A stretch of 64,000 bases of DNA from Acidisarcina polymorpha (GCF_003330725.1 NZ_CP030843.1:62001-126000), one strand, 5' to 3'. Positions 26,784 through 36,127 are shown, counted from the first letter of the stretch. The notes: generated by a model not told the origin, from the sequence alone. Translations and numbers: made by a program.

Positions 26784-28382
26784 ATGTCGAAGTTGGTTGA
26801 GGGTACATTTGCAACGGCGGCTCGCTTACACCAGAGTCGCCTCTCGTCGGATTTGAGTACAGAATTCGATTACATCGTTTGCGGCAGTGGGAGCGCTGGC
26901 TCAGTTGTTGCTGGACGACTTGCCGCGAATCCGGAGGTCAGGGTGCTGCTGCTGGAGGCGGGCGGAAGCGACGAATCGGATCTGGTGCTTGATACGGACA
27001 GCTGGCCTATGAACCTAGGCGGCGAGAATGACTGGAGATTCATGACGGAACCGAACGTCCAGCTGGGCGGACGTTCTCTTCTGTACTCCATGGGTAAGGT
27101 GTTGGGCGGTGGGTCCAGCATCAACGTTGGGACATGGTCTCGGGGCCACAAGGCAGATTGGGACATGTACGCTGCTGAAGCTGACGACGCTGGGTGGCGG
27201 TACGACGCGGTCCTCGAGCTTTATCGTTCTCGCGTGGAAGATTGGGTTGGGGCTTCTGATCCTGATTTCTACGGTGTGGGAGGGCCAATGCATGTTCAGC
27301 CCGTTGCCGATCCTGATGCTTTTTCGCTCGCAATGCTCGATGCAGCGGAGTCCTCCGGAATGCCGAGATTTGCAAACTCTGGCGGACAGATGATGAAAGA
27401 GAACGGAGGCTGCGCCGTCGTCGACAACATCATCCATAACGGCAGGCGGCAGTCCGCCTATCGCTCCTACGTCTACCCTCGACTCTTGCAACCTAACCTG
27501 ACCGTCCTGACGAACGCTCTGACAACTCGGATCCTCTTCGAAGGGAGCCGGGCCGCAGGTATCGAGTTCGAGTACGAGGGACAACTGCGTCAAGCCAAAG
27601 CAAGCGCAGAGATCGTGCTTTCCCAGGGCGCAATACAAACACCGAAGCTGCTGATGCAGTCCGGAATCGGGGACAAGAATGAGCTCAGCAAGTTCGACAT
27701 ACAGGTGCGGCAACATCTGCCCGGCGTGGGCCGCAACCTGCATGACCACGCTGCACTTGCACTTGTATGGGAGGCTACCGATGCACCTCTTCCACATAAT
27801 GCCCGGAGTTCCGCTGTCGCATTTTGGAAGACTGATTCTGCTCTGGATGCGCCGAACTTCTACACCTATGGCATCGGCATCCCGTTCCTCACGCCGGAGA
27901 ACGCCGCTCGGTACCCAGCACCCGAAGCAGCATGGACGCTCTTTATGGGGATGCGGCCTGCAAGCAGAGGCTCCGTTCATCTGACAGGCGCTGAGGCTTC
28001 CGCTCCAGCTCAGGTCCAGGCCAACTACTTGGCCGCTCCAAGCGATCTTGCTGATCTCAAGCTTGGTGTCGAACGAGCCCGCGAGATCGGGAACGCTGCT
28101 GCCCTCCGTCCGTATACCAAACGTGAGCACACGAACATGACGGGCCTAGCTTTGGATGAATACATACGGAATGGTCTCGTCACGTTCTGGCATCAGTCCG
28201 GCACCGCGAAAATGGGGCGCGATGCCATGTCAGTCGTGGATGGTGAGCTCAAGGTTTACGGCGTGGAAGGTCTTCGTATCGCGGACGCATCGATTCTGCC
28301 ACGCGTTACTACCGGGAACACGATGGCACCTTGTGTGATTGTGGGCGAACGGGCCGCCCAGCTTCTACAAAAGAAGTCCTGA
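26784..28382 (+). CDS. GMC-family FAD oxidoreductase
   Basis: 532 residues. An FAD-binding Rossmann motif, YIVCGSGSAGSVVAGRLA, begins near residue 31, followed by EAGG, the GMC signature 1 region GKVLGGGSSINVGTWSRG (about 105-122), signature 2 SQGAIQTPKLLMQSGIG (about 283-299) and the C-terminal FWHQSGTAKMG with the active-site His (about 473) and DASILPRVTTGNTMAPCV with the second His/Asn position. These enzymes oxidise alcohols (choline, glucose, alcohols, polyethylene glycol); substrate cannot be told. No signal peptide, so cytoplasmic. SD AAGGAG 8 bases before ATG. It starts the redox gene cluster that runs to 37.1 kb. Confidence 0.93.
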   Translation: MSKLVEGTFATAARLHQSRLSSDLSTEFDYIVCGSGSAGSVVAGRLAANPEVRVLLLEAGGSDESDLVLDTDSWPMNLGGENDWRFMTEPNVQLGGRSLLYSMGKVLGGGSSINVGTWSRGHKADWDMYAAEADDAGWRYDAVLELYRSRVEDWVGASDPDFYGVGGPMHVQPVADPDAFSLAMLDAAESSGMPRFANSGGQMMKENGGCAVVDNIIHNGRRQSAYRSYVYPRLLQPNLTVLTNALTTRILFEGSRAAGIEFEYEGQLRQAKASAEIVLSQGAIQTPKLLMQSGIGDKNELSKFDIQVRQHLPGVGRNLHDHAALALVWEATDAPLPHNARSSAVAFWKTDSALDAPNFYTYGIGIPFLTPENAARYPAPEAAWTLFMGMRPASRGSVHLTGAEASAPAQVQANYLAAPSDLADLKLGVERAREIGNAAALRPYTKREHTNMTGLALDEYIRNGLVTFWHQSGTAKMGRDAMSVVDGELKVYGVEGLRIADASILPRVTTGNTMAPCVIVGERAAQLLQKKS

Positions 28383-28405
28383 GAGTGGCAGCAGGAGGAA
28401 ACTCT

Positions 28406-28433
28406 AGGGTGGTCGGAGCGATCCGGCCACCCT
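28406..28433 (+). terminator. Hairpin downstream of the GMC gene
   Basis: AGGGTGGTCGG (28406-28416), loop AGCGAT, then CCGGCCACCCT (28423-28433): an 11-bp stem with one G-U pair, 24 bases after the stop. No U tract follows, so efficiency is doubtful. Confidence 0.45.
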
Positions 28434-28574
28434 GGTCTCACTCGTGTGTTCTTGATGATATCTGCGCCGTGTTCTGGCACAGTGTTCCAGAGAATCTATC
28501 CTGTCCGGAAAGCGCCGTGCCGGAGTGCGGCACTTCTCGCGAAGCTCATACAGTAAGGGTGCGAGACAGGATGT

Positions 28575-29534
28575 TCACCTTGCGGTTGGCGAAAGAAATT
28601 GCTTCATCGCAAGCGCAACCTCTTCTACGTGCGTTTCCAACGCGAAATGCCCCGTGTCCAGAAATTGGACAGTAGCGTTCGGATCGTCACGCCTGAAGGC
28701 CCTGGCGCCGGCCGGGATGAAGAAAAGATCATGCTTACCCCAGATTGCAAGCAGAGGGGGCTTGGCCCGGCGGAAGTACTCCTGGAATGCCGGGTACAGT
28801 TTGACGTTGATGGCATAGTCAAGAAAGAGGTCTAACTGGATATCCATGTTCCCTGGCCTCTCAATCATGGCTGCGTCAAGCGTGTAACCGACAGGGTCTA
28901 TCTGTTCCGGGTGCGGGACCTCGTCCGTGTACTGAGAGCGCAGACCTGCGGGACCCAAAGCTTGTCGCAGAGTCTCCCGGTTCTCTGCTGACGGCTCTTT
29001 CCAATAGCGCTGAATCGGAGCAGTCATCCCCAAGGCCCTCTACGTACGCATTGCCATTTTGTGAAACGATCGCGGTAATTCGTTAGGGTGGGCCATCGCT
29101 AAACGGAATCCGGTAGGTGGGCCATAGTCGAATACATAGAGTGCGTAGCGTTTCAGTTGCAGCACATCCGCGAACGCCTCAACGGTGCGAGCAAGGTTGT
29201 CGAAGGTATACCGATACTGCCGACTTGAAGGAATCTCCGTGAAACCGAAGCCTGGCAGATCAGGAGCGATGACCCGGTAGCGGTCCGCGAGTAAAGGGAT
29301 GAGGTTGCGATATTGAAACGAGGAGGTGGGGAAGCCGTGCAGCAGGAGGAGTACTGGTCCATCCGTCGGCCCGGCTGCGCGGTAAAAGACACTTACGCCG
29401 TCGGCCTCAATTCGATGCAAAGTGGTGTGCGGTACATGGTTCACCTCTTTGCCGTTGAGAGGCTCGGCTGCTGCAGCCGCTGTTGCAGTTGCTATTACGC
29501 CGGCACCTTGCGAGATAAAGCCTCTACGTGTCAT
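28575..29534 (-). pseudogene. Alpha/beta hydrolase, two small deletions
   Basis: The ATG at 29534 gives a Tat-like leader (TRRGFISQGAGVIATATAAA), then VFYRAAGPTDGPVLLLLHGF, PTSSFQYRNLIP and the elbow region VFDYGPP. At about 29085 one base is missing (CCTAACG for CCTGAACG); the other frame gives RITAIVSQNGNAYVEGLGDD. At about 29022 two G's are missing and the frame resumes as APIQRYWKEP, with KHDLFFIP and DTGHFALETHVEEVA (catalytic His). All family parts are there across three frames, so the gene was intact recently. About 320 residues if repaired. Related to haloalkane dehalogenase/epoxide hydrolase-like proteins. Confidence 0.82.
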
Positions 29535-29576
29535 ACATTCTCCGAGTCAGCAGTTGCATTGTGAAGGTAAGAAGCG

Positions 29577-30191
29577 CTATCGCACGGTGATCTCTAGGCG
29601 TCGATGAAGGTAGGATCTTGCGGCATCAGCCATGGTCAACACGGCGGCACCGAGCATGATGCAATCCTTGACGATGAGCCTGCCTACCCCGGAGAGATAC
29701 GGAAAACCGTGGTGCATCTCGCCAAGCGCCGGCACCCAAGCTTCGGGGGTGGTCATCAAAAAGGAAAGAGTTGTGAGCGACATCAGAACGAGAAGGCCGC
29801 TGCCTACTGCAGACGCTTGCGGGAGCACAGGATAAAGCGCGATCAGTAAACCCAGCATCACAATGACGATGCCCAGTCCGTTAGAGACGAGGTAGGTATT
29901 GTTTGACCGCTGCCACTCTTGATTGGCCGGTTTCACCTCCCCTTCCTTGTTCATATGGAGGCGGTACTCCGGTGCGGGATGGCTGTACATGAAGCTGGCC
30001 AACGGGCTGTTTGCGACCAATGGAACAATGCTATCGGCTTCGTAGCTGGCAAATTTCAACCCTCCGATCCAAAGAAGAACGATGACTAAACCGAGACGGA
30101 GCAGTCCCATCCCGAACCTGTCGAGACCGGCGGCAAGTGTGAAGACGCGTACAGCCCAACTTCTGGATGTTGCTACCGAATGACTCGTCAT
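29577..30191 (-). CDS. DUF417/YkgB family membrane protein
   Basis: 204 residues, four predicted membrane helices: GLLRLGLVIVLLWIGGLKF, LVSNGLGIVIVMLGLLIALY, GSGLLVLMSLTTLSFLMTT and LIVKDCIMLGAAVLTMADAA. The pattern WIGGLKFASYEADSIVPLVA and SPLASFMY, and FPYLSGVGRLIVKD near the end, are typical of the YkgB/DUF417 group (DoxX-like superfamily). Good AGGAG before the ATG. Often found in stress- or redox-response clusters, consistent with the downstream-facing gene order (30263 FAD reductase on the same strand). Biochemical role unknown. Confidence 0.85.
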   Translation of the reverse strand: MTSHSVATSRSWAVRVFTLAAGLDRFGMGLLRLGLVIVLLWIGGLKFASYEADSIVPLVANSPLASFMYSHPAPEYRLHMNKEGEVKPANQEWQRSNNTYLVSNGLGIVIVMLGLLIALYPVLPQASAVGSGLLVLMSLTTLSFLMTTPEAWVPALGEMHHGFPYLSGVGRLIVKDCIMLGAAVLTMADAARSYLHRRLEITVR

Positions 30192-30262
30192 AAATCTCCT
30201 GTCTTGGCTTATGTGAGCAACACACGATCCAATTCTGCTGTGACCTTTGTTGAAGCGACAAT

Positions 30263-31666
30263 CTACTGAACTGGCGTAGATGAAAACAAATTCATCAAAC
30301 CTTCGGACATCGTAGGGTGAGTCACGATCAAGTCCCGCAGAGCCGTGTACGGCAGCCCCGCGCTCATCGCCAACTGAACCGGTGCAAGCAGCTCCCCCGC
30401 CCCTACCCCAAGCGCTGTGAAGCCAAGGATGAGGTCGTCTGCAGCAATCAGCGCCTTGAGAAAGCCGGCAGTTTCCCCGAGCGTGCGTGTGCGTAACACC
30501 GCCGCCATCGGCAATTTCAAAAGCCGATACTCAATTCCCTGCTCTTTGGCCTCATGTTCGTGGAGGCCGACGTGCGCGAGTTCAGGATCGGTAAAGAGTG
30601 TGTACGGCACCTGCCGACCAGAGACAGTTGCGCTCTCGCCTTTCATCACCCTTTGCACGACCCGGTAATCGTCATACGCAATATGAGTGAATTGGGGGCT
30701 ACCCGCGCAATCCCCTACTGCAAACACACCTTCTGCCGTGGTCTGCAAGGAGTCGTTAACCTTGATGTAGCCGTTCGGACTCAGTTCGATGCCGGCCTTC
30801 TCCAAGCCAATCTCGTCTGTGTTCGGCTGGCGGCCAGCAGCCACGAGGATGTGCGTGGCTTCGACCACCTGTTCCCCCGTCGCGGTCCGTATACGTGCTG
30901 TCACAGGGTCACCGGAGCGCCCGCTCACCGATTCCAAGGTACTGCCTAGCTGGAGATGGATTCCCTCTTTTGCGAGCACCGCTGCGAGAGCAGCCGTGAC
31001 ATCCTCGTCTTCGTTGGATAGGAGCCGCTCGCCTCGATTGATAACCGTCACCCGCGAACCGAAGCGCGCCATAGCCTGTGCGAACTCGAGCCCCACATAC
31101 CCGACACCCAGCACCAAGAGATGCCCAGGCAATGTGTCGAGTTCGAGTTCTTCGACATGGGTCATCGGCTGCGAGGCACGCAAGCCGTGGATGTCCGGGA
31201 TAACGGCCCGCGAGCCAGTGCTCACGATCACAATGTCCGCCTTGAGCAGGCGAGTGCCACCTTCTGGGAGCGCCACAGATAGGGTGCGAGGGCCTACAAA
31301 CCGACCTTCGCCATTTACGAACACCACGTGGTTCGCAGCAAAGCGCTTTTCGTGGACATCAACAAGGCCCCTGACCATAGCCCGCTTTCTCTCGCGGACC
31401 ACAGCCATATCGATACCTGGCGCGGATTTGTTCATGCCAAACTCATCCAGCCGTTGCGCATACCAGGCGACCTTGGCCGAATGCACGATGTTTTTGCTTG
31501 GCAGGCAGGCGATGTTGGGACAGGAACCACCGACGTATCGTCTCTCGATGAGCGCCACTCTTTTCCCTTCAGCACCTAAGGACCAGCTAAGGTACTTCCC
31601 TGCTTCTCCGCTTCCAAGAACCAGGGCATCAAACACTTCTACTGTGTGGTGTGTGCTATCCGGCAT
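30263..31666 (-). CDS. Class I pyridine nucleotide-disulfide oxidoreductase (FAD)
   Basis: About 467 residues. FAD motif ALVLGSGEAGKYLSW near residue 12, redox-active pair GGSCPNIACLPSKN (C-x4-C, as in dihydrolipoamide dehydrogenase and mercuric reductase), NAD(P)H motif LLVLGVGYVGLEFAQAMA, AVGDCAGSPQFTH, and a C-terminal dimer domain with ALIVTHPTMSEGL-like LIVTHPTMSEGLMNLF (the His-x-x-x-x-Glu that acts at the partner's active site). No heavy-metal-binding N-terminal domain, so not typical MerA. Start chosen at the ATG 31666 because AAGGAG lies 5 bases before it; a GTG 6 bases upstream is possible. Substrate unknown. Confidence 0.9.
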   Translation of the reverse strand: MPDSTHHTVEVFDALVLGSGEAGKYLSWSLGAEGKRVALIERRYVGGSCPNIACLPSKNIVHSAKVAWYAQRLDEFGMNKSAPGIDMAVVRERKRAMVRGLVDVHEKRFAANHVVFVNGEGRFVGPRTLSVALPEGGTRLLKADIVIVSTGSRAVIPDIHGLRASQPMTHVEELELDTLPGHLLVLGVGYVGLEFAQAMARFGSRVTVINRGERLLSNEDEDVTAALAAVLAKEGIHLQLGSTLESVSGRSGDPVTARIRTATGEQVVEATHILVAAGRQPNTDEIGLEKAGIELSPNGYIKVNDSLQTTAEGVFAVGDCAGSPQFTHIAYDDYRVVQRVMKGESATVSGRQVPYTLFTDPELAHVGLHEHEAKEQGIEYRLLKLPMAAVLRTRTLGETAGFLKALIAADDLILGFTALGVGAGELLAPVQLAMSAGLPYTALRDLIVTHPTMSEGLMNLFSSTPVQ

Positions 31667-31729
31667 CGTCACTCCTTGGTCTCAGTTCGCTTCGATATCC
31701 ACGTCTTTACACGTCAGAGAATCAAGTTG

Positions 31730-32125
31730 CTAGTGTGCGAGGGCTTTAACGATGTTCTCGATACCTGCTATATTCTCGATCAGCACATCGTTCAGCTCGT
31801 GACGCATTTGCAGATACGAGGCGCTGTTGTAGCTGATCCAGGTGCTTCCGTCTGCACCTTCTGCGATCAGGATCTTCAGTGGCAAATCGAGCGCGCTGCT
31901 GGGTGCAGCGAGCATGACTGGAGTACCGGCCTGCGGATTTCCAAAAATCACGAGCTTCGTGTTCGGCATCTGTAGACGGATCTTCGTGGCCTCGCCGCTG
32001 TGGTCAACAACTGCAAAGACGGTGATACCTTTGCCGCGCAAGATGGAGAGAAGTCGCTCTACGACTTCCTCGACCGACCCCGTGGCAGAACGCTGCAGAA
32101 TCCCGTTATCCGTTAAAACGAACAT
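31730..32125 (-). CDS. DUF302 domain protein
   Basis: 131 residues from the ATG at 32125 (GGGAGGATTTGCG just before it); the longer frame to 32170 overlaps the cupin gene. The DUF302 pattern is visible: EVVERLLSILRGKGITVFAV, VDHSGEATKIRLQMPNTKLV and IFGNPQAGTPVM (FGNP motif), then IEGADG-like LIAEGADGSTWISYNSASYL. Cytoplasmic, no signal peptide. Small proteins of this type often accompany redox genes in bacteria and archaea; activity unknown. Co-directional with the cupin gene upstream, about 40 bases away, so probably an operon. Confidence 0.9.
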   Translation of the reverse strand: MFVLTDNGILQRSATGSVEEVVERLLSILRGKGITVFAVVDHSGEATKIRLQMPNTKLVIFGNPQAGTPVMLAAPSSALDLPLKILIAEGADGSTWISYNSASYLQMRHELNDVLIENIAGIENIVKALAH

Positions 32126-32163
32126 CGCAAATCCTCCCGAATGTGAAAAGCCTGGTTCTGCCT

Positions 32164-32610
32164 TTACCAACCTGTGAGCAAGGTGATTCCGAACCGTGGA
32201 GCTGCGGCCTTCATGCGCTCTATGTCTTCAGGCGAGGGAGCTTGCACTTGTTCGCCGGGAGCCCTTAGGTGGCCGCCCTCGGCCAGAAAGCCCTCAAAGC
32301 CGCTCGGCGTGCAAAGCAGAAGGTAATGCGTTGGCTGACCACTGATATTCATCAGTTGGTGCGGAATACCCCTTGGGAGAAAGACTGTTTCGCCGGCTCT
32401 GATCGACTGTTCCTTACCTGCAATGATTGCCCGCATTTCACCCTCTAACATGTGAAGCGCCTCGTCATCGTGTTCATGAACGTGGATCGGCGTACGCGAA
32501 GGGCCTGTGCTTCTGTTCTCGAACATGGAGAGTGCCCCGGCAGTCTGATCTCCTGCAAGGTGTTGTTTCATGAGGACGCCGGCGAGGATGTATTCGGGTT
32601 GAGATGGCAT
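32164..32610 (-). CDS. Cupin domain protein
   Basis: 148 residues from the ATG at 32610 (a TTG precedes it; AGGAG lies 6-7 bases upstream). A single conserved beta-barrel with motif 1 HVHEHDDEALHMLEGEM (G(X)5HXH-like, two His and Glu for a metal) and motif 2 ETVFLPRGIPHQLMNIS with the third His. The C-terminal tail, residues 105-148, is helical (PSPEDIERMKAAAPRFGITL). Small cupins of this type include dioxygenase- or isomerase-like enzymes and ligand binders; none can be chosen. It begins a short operon with DUF302. Confidence 0.88.
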   Translation of the reverse strand: MPSQPEYILAGVLMKQHLAGDQTAGALSMFENRSTGPSRTPIHVHEHDDEALHMLEGEMRAIIAGKEQSIRAGETVFLPRGIPHQLMNISGQPTHYLLLCTPSGFEGFLAEGGHLRAPGEQVQAPSPEDIERMKAAAPRFGITLLTGW

Positions 32611-32798
32611 CAAGAGCTCCTAAATCGACAGCGTCGTTCCCGCAAGGCCAGATGTTGTTCAGCCTGGCGAGGAGGGAGCGCTCAGTATTCCTGCTCACTG
32701 ATCGTCAGGCAGCGGACGACTACAACGTTCACTCTCCGTACCACGATCTTCACACTCCGTCTCATGACCCTGCATGGTGTCTGGGGAGCGTCATCGCC

Positions 32799-33668
32799 CT
32801 AGTACTTACGTTGGGCCGCAAGCCATGCCATCGGCGGCTTGCCGACAAGCTGAGAAAACGTACGAGTGAGCGCTCCTGTGCTGCTGTAGCCGACTGCGGG
32901 AGCCACCATCTTGAGTGGCTCTCCTTTCTTGAGAAGGGACTGTGCGACTCCGATACGCCACTGGGTAAGGTATTCAAATGGAGTTTGGCCCATGATGCTC
33001 AGGAAGTGGGCAGCAAAGCGCGCCCGAGACATGCCTCCTACGTGTGCCAGTTCCTCAAGAGTCCAGGCCTTCTCGGGTTGATGGTGAAACGCCGCCAGCA
33101 CTCGCGATAGGTGTGGGTCAGATAGAGCAGTCAATATACCGCCCTGCATCACCTGTGAATCGATGGCGAACCTGAGGAGGAGGACGAGAAAGTATTCTGC
33201 CAGCCGGTCGACAGCCACCTGTCGTCCATCTTTGTTGTCGAATGCTTCGGCAAACAGCGACTCTGCGGTGGGGACAAGCGGGGGTGCAGCCGCCAGCGGA
33301 ACCATCAGGAGCTTAGGCAGGGCAGATGCCAGCGGGTTAAGCATGCCCGCACCGAACTCCACGAACGCACATACGATATCTGCGCCGGCTGATCGGAATG
33401 TATGCTCCGCCGGACGGGGATAGAGTAAAACGCTCGGTTCTTCAACGCTGACCGGGAGCTCCCCAGGTTCATATATGGTTAGTCTGCCCCGGCGAAGAAC
33501 GTGGAGATGCCCGGCTGTTTGCGTCACGTGATCGCTCGACGTTCCACAGAGCGTGCCGGCAAGGAAGATGCGTGCAGAGAGGGAAAAGTGGGAGAAATAG
33601 GGCGACAGTCGATCCAATCGGATACTCCTGGGCAATCTCTGGATACTCTGAGTGCGTTCCGGCGCCAC
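32799..33668 (-). CDS. AraC-family transcriptional regulator
   Basis: 289 residues (GTG start at 33668). The N-terminal cupin-like sensor domain (residues 10-175; LHVLRRGRLTIYEPGELPVS, LLYPRPAEHTF) is of the AraC type seen with aldo/keto or redox genes. The C-terminal double HTH: WTLEELAHVGGMSRARFAAH then FLSIMGQTPFEYLTQWRIGV and LLKKGEPLKMVAPAVGYSST, GALTRTFSQLVGKPP. It points away from the hydrolase/MDR/SDR genes starting at 33756 and toward the cupin operon, so it may control one or both sides. Direct inducer unknown. Confidence 0.9.
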   Translation of the reverse strand: MAPERTQSIQRLPRSIRLDRLSPYFSHFSLSARIFLAGTLCGTSSDHVTQTAGHLHVLRRGRLTIYEPGELPVSVEEPSVLLYPRPAEHTFRSAGADIVCAFVEFGAGMLNPLASALPKLLMVPLAAAPPLVPTAESLFAEAFDNKDGRQVAVDRLAEYFLVLLLRFAIDSQVMQGGILTALSDPHLSRVLAAFHHQPEKAWTLEELAHVGGMSRARFAAHFLSIMGQTPFEYLTQWRIGVAQSLLKKGEPLKMVAPAVGYSSTGALTRTFSQLVGKPPMAWLAAQRKY

Positions 33669-33755
33669 AACCTACTGCATGATCACTTTGACGACCAGTT
33701 TGTCGAGCTTTTTCAAGGCCCTGACGAGCTCAAATGCAGAAAAAGGAGTACAAAC

Positions 33756-34598
33756 GTGCAAAACAAGCTTCGGGATAGCGTGCCGCTAGCATTCAGTAAA
33801 AGCGGAGATCAGGAGAACGCTTTGCTGCTAATTCACGGATGGGGCTGTGACCACACGACTCTTCTAAGGCAGCAAACCTTTTTCGAGCACTCCCATACTG
33901 TAATTAATGTAGACCTACGTGGGCACGGGGAAAGCGGTGCGCCGGAGGCGGTGTACTCCATTGCACAATATGCTGATGACGTGATGTGGCTTTGCGGCGA
34001 GCTGGGAATTACACGCGTAGCGGTCGTCGGCCACAGCATGGGCGGCGCTGTCGCTTTGGAGATGGGCTACAGAAATCCCGCGCTGGTTGAAGCGGTCGCA
34101 ATGCTTGATACTGCGTTCCAGGCTCCATCCAGCTTGAATAACATTCTCGGCCCTCTGGTCCCCGGGTTGATGGAGGCTGGGTTCGAGGCAACTTATAGGT
34201 CGATCATGAGAGCGCTCAGCCTGCCATCGGACCTGCCAGCTCTGGACCCTGTCCTCGAAAGTTTCCCAAAGGCCACTCAACACGTTCTTCTATCTTCATT
34301 GAAAGGGCACATGGAAGACCACAATTTCGCTGCGGCTGCTGCAGGTTGTACTGTCCCCGTGGCCTACATCGGGGCCGCACAGCCACTTGCCGATCTCGTT
34401 AGGCTTAGGGAACTCATCCCCGAACTCATGATCGGAAGAACCGTCGGGGCTGGTCACTTCGCTCCCCTACTTGTCCATGATCAAGTCGACGCAATGCTGC
34501 TGCGTTTCTTAACGTTGGTGCGACTTGATAAGAGCGCATCGATGGAGCCGGACCGCTCCCGGACAGTGGCAAACACTCCGCAGCTTGTTAATTCGTAA
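33756..34598 (+). CDS. Alpha/beta hydrolase
   Basis: 280 residues. Start chosen at the GTG 33756 because AAAAGGAG lies 6-7 bases before it; the longer frame (from 33501) overlaps the AraC gene. Motifs: LLLIHGWGCDHTTL (oxyanion hole), VINVDLRGHGESG, nucleophile elbow GHSMGGAVALEM (Ser), and VGAGHFAPLLVHDQV with the catalytic His. The acid is probably in the ANIGAAQPL-like segment near residue 210. A carboxylesterase/lactonase-type enzyme is likely; substrate unknown. Cytoplasmic. It opens a co-directional set with the secreted protein (34637), MDR (35153) and SDR (36228) genes. Confidence 0.88.
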   Translation: MQNKLRDSVPLAFSKSGDQENALLLIHGWGCDHTTLLRQQTFFEHSHTVINVDLRGHGESGAPEAVYSIAQYADDVMWLCGELGITRVAVVGHSMGGAVALEMGYRNPALVEAVAMLDTAFQAPSSLNNILGPLVPGLMEAGFEATYRSIMRALSLPSDLPALDPVLESFPKATQHVLLSSLKGHMEDHNFAAAAAGCTVPVAYIGAAQPLADLVRLRELIPELMIGRTVGAGHFAPLLVHDQVDAMLLRFLTLVRLDKSASMEPDRSRTVANTPQLVNS

Positions 34599-34636
34599 TC
34601 CACCATTCAGAACAGCGAAGGCAAAGAAGGAGGACC

Positions 34637-35047
34637 ATGAAGCTAATGGGTGCAATGCTAAAAACAATGATCTCTGCCGCGTCGCTTTCGATGCCGTTCT
34701 TGATCGTTGCGCAAACTGACCCGCTCTCCCTCAAGCATGGCGTCTATGTGGAGAAGCACGAGCAATGCAAGGGTGCCCCGAATGCAGCAATCAGGGTTTG
34801 GGATGGTGTTGGCTTCTCCGGCGCCCACTCCAGCCGCTGCACGTCACGCGTCCTTCGTCGCGATAAGAACCGCTTTAGGGTCAGCACATCCTGCTCCGCA
34901 TTGGGAGATGGTTCGCCAAGCGGCTCTGGTATTGATGGCGCGGATCCCATTCTGCTGGAACGTCTGTCGAGTACTGCCTTCGTGATGCTACGAGATCGCC
35001 AAGCGCCACGCAGCTTCCGTTGGTGCAGCGCGAACGACGTGGATTAG
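34637..35047 (+). CDS. Small secreted protein with paired cysteines
   Basis: 136 residues. A signal peptide (ends FLIVAQT near residue 27) follows a strong AAGGAGG site. The mature part reads SLKHGVYVEKHEQCKGAPNA, IRVWDGVGFSGAHSSRCTSR and STSCSALGD..., with four Cys probably forming two disulfides, and ends FRWCSANDVD. Similar small exported proteins of about 120 residues occur in several proteobacteria and acidobacteria, but I do not recognise a named family. Role unknown. Confidence 0.7.
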   Translation: MKLMGAMLKTMISAASLSMPFLIVAQTDPLSLKHGVYVEKHEQCKGAPNAAIRVWDGVGFSGAHSSRCTSRVLRRDKNRFRVSTSCSALGDGSPSGSGIDGADPILLERLSSTAFVMLRDRQAPRSFRWCSANDVD

Positions 35048-35152
35048 CGGTCAGGCGGACGGCGCGCCTTCCACGAGTGGTTAGATGCGGGACGTCGGCT
35101 GGAACTGGCCATTATGCAAGAGCCTTGTTAAACAACAACCATAGGAGCCGCA

Positions 35153-36127
35153 ATGAGAGCTTATGTCGTCGAAAGTGCGAATGGTCCTTTCAAGAGGGTG
35201 GAAATCGATCGGCCTAGCCCCTCAGCCGATCAGGTGTTGGTCAAGATTATCGCCAGTGGGGTGAATCCTCTGGACACCAAGATTCGAGCAGGCCAGGCGG
35301 AGCATGCAAAGCAGCCTATTCCCGCGGTACTCGGCTTAGACATGGCCGGTGTCGTGGAGTCGGTTGGCTCCGATGTCACGGCGTTCCGTCCAGGTGACGA
35401 GGTATTCGGGATGGTCGGGGGCGTTGGCGGCCTGCAAGGCACGTTGGCCGAATTTGTGGCAGCTGATGGTGCCCTGCTGGCGCACAAACCTAAGCTTCTG
35501 AACATGCAGGAAGCGGCGGTGATGCCACTGGTGACAATCACTGCCTGGGAAGGCCTCGTAGATAAAGCGAAGATTCAACCGGGACAGACCGTGCTGGTAC
35601 ACGCTGGTGCCGGGGGCGTGGGCTATGCGGCGGTCCAGATTGCTCTTGCCCTTGGAGCGAAGGTCTACGCGACAGTCTCACAGGACAAGCGGGCGCTCGT
35701 GGAGGCTCTGGGCGCGACCGCAATCGACCGGTATACCTCCGTGAACGACTACCTGACTGAATGCACTGGAGGGGCCGGTTTCGATGTCATCTATGACACG
35801 CTGGGCGGAGCAGTCCTGGACGCATCCTTCGCCGCCGTCAAGCGCTACACGGGGCATGTGGTGAGTTGTCTTGGCTGGGGCACACACTCCCTGGCACCAC
35901 TCTCGTTCCGTAGCGCCAGCTATTCCGGCGTGTTTACACTTTACCCTCTGTTGACAGGACTACAGCGTGCCCATCAAGGAGCAATCCTGTCCGAGGTTGC
36001 GACGCTTGTGGAGAGGAAGCAATTGCGACCTCTTCTCGCGGACGTGCAATTCGGCGGGAACGATATCGCGGCAGCTCATGAACTGGTCGCACGGGGGAGC
36101 AATGGGAAGGTTGCTGTGCAGTTGTAA
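35153..36127 (+). CDS. NADP-dependent medium-chain oxidoreductase (quinone reductase type)
   Basis: 324 residues. An MDR protein without catalytic zinc: the N-terminal catalytic domain has VLVKIIASGVNPLDTKIRAG, VLGLDMAGVVESVGSDV and FRPGDEVFGM; the Rossmann domain has VLVHAGAGGVGYAAVQIALA (nucleotide-binding AGAGGVG) and VEALGATAIDRYTSVNDYLT. No Cys/His/Glu zinc ligands are visible, consistent with a quinone oxidoreductase or enone reductase. Cytoplasmic. AGGAG precedes the ATG. Together with the SDR following it, it could reduce the carbonyl/enone products made by GMC oxidoreductases or hydrolases of this cluster; that link is inference. Confidence 0.92.
   Translation: MRAYVVESANGPFKRVEIDRPSPSADQVLVKIIASGVNPLDTKIRAGQAEHAKQPIPAVLGLDMAGVVESVGSDVTAFRPGDEVFGMVGGVGGLQGTLAEFVAADGALLAHKPKLLNMQEAAVMPLVTITAWEGLVDKAKIQPGQTVLVHAGAGGVGYAAVQIALALGAKVYATVSQDKRALVEALGATAIDRYTSVNDYLTECTGGAGFDVIYDTLGGAVLDASFAAVKRYTGHVVSCLGWGTHSLAPLSFRSASYSGVFTLYPLLTGLQRAHQGAILSEVATLVERKQLRPLLADVQFGGNDIAAAHELVARGSNGKVAVQL

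Noticed and set aside
27015-28130. 371-codon open frame on the minus strand opposite the GMC gene
   Set aside because: The plus strand encodes a clear GMC oxidoreductase over the same span; the reverse frame has no recognisable motif and is a high-GC shadow.
30789-31733. 314-codon plus-strand frame
   Set aside because: It is the antisense of the FAD oxidoreductase.
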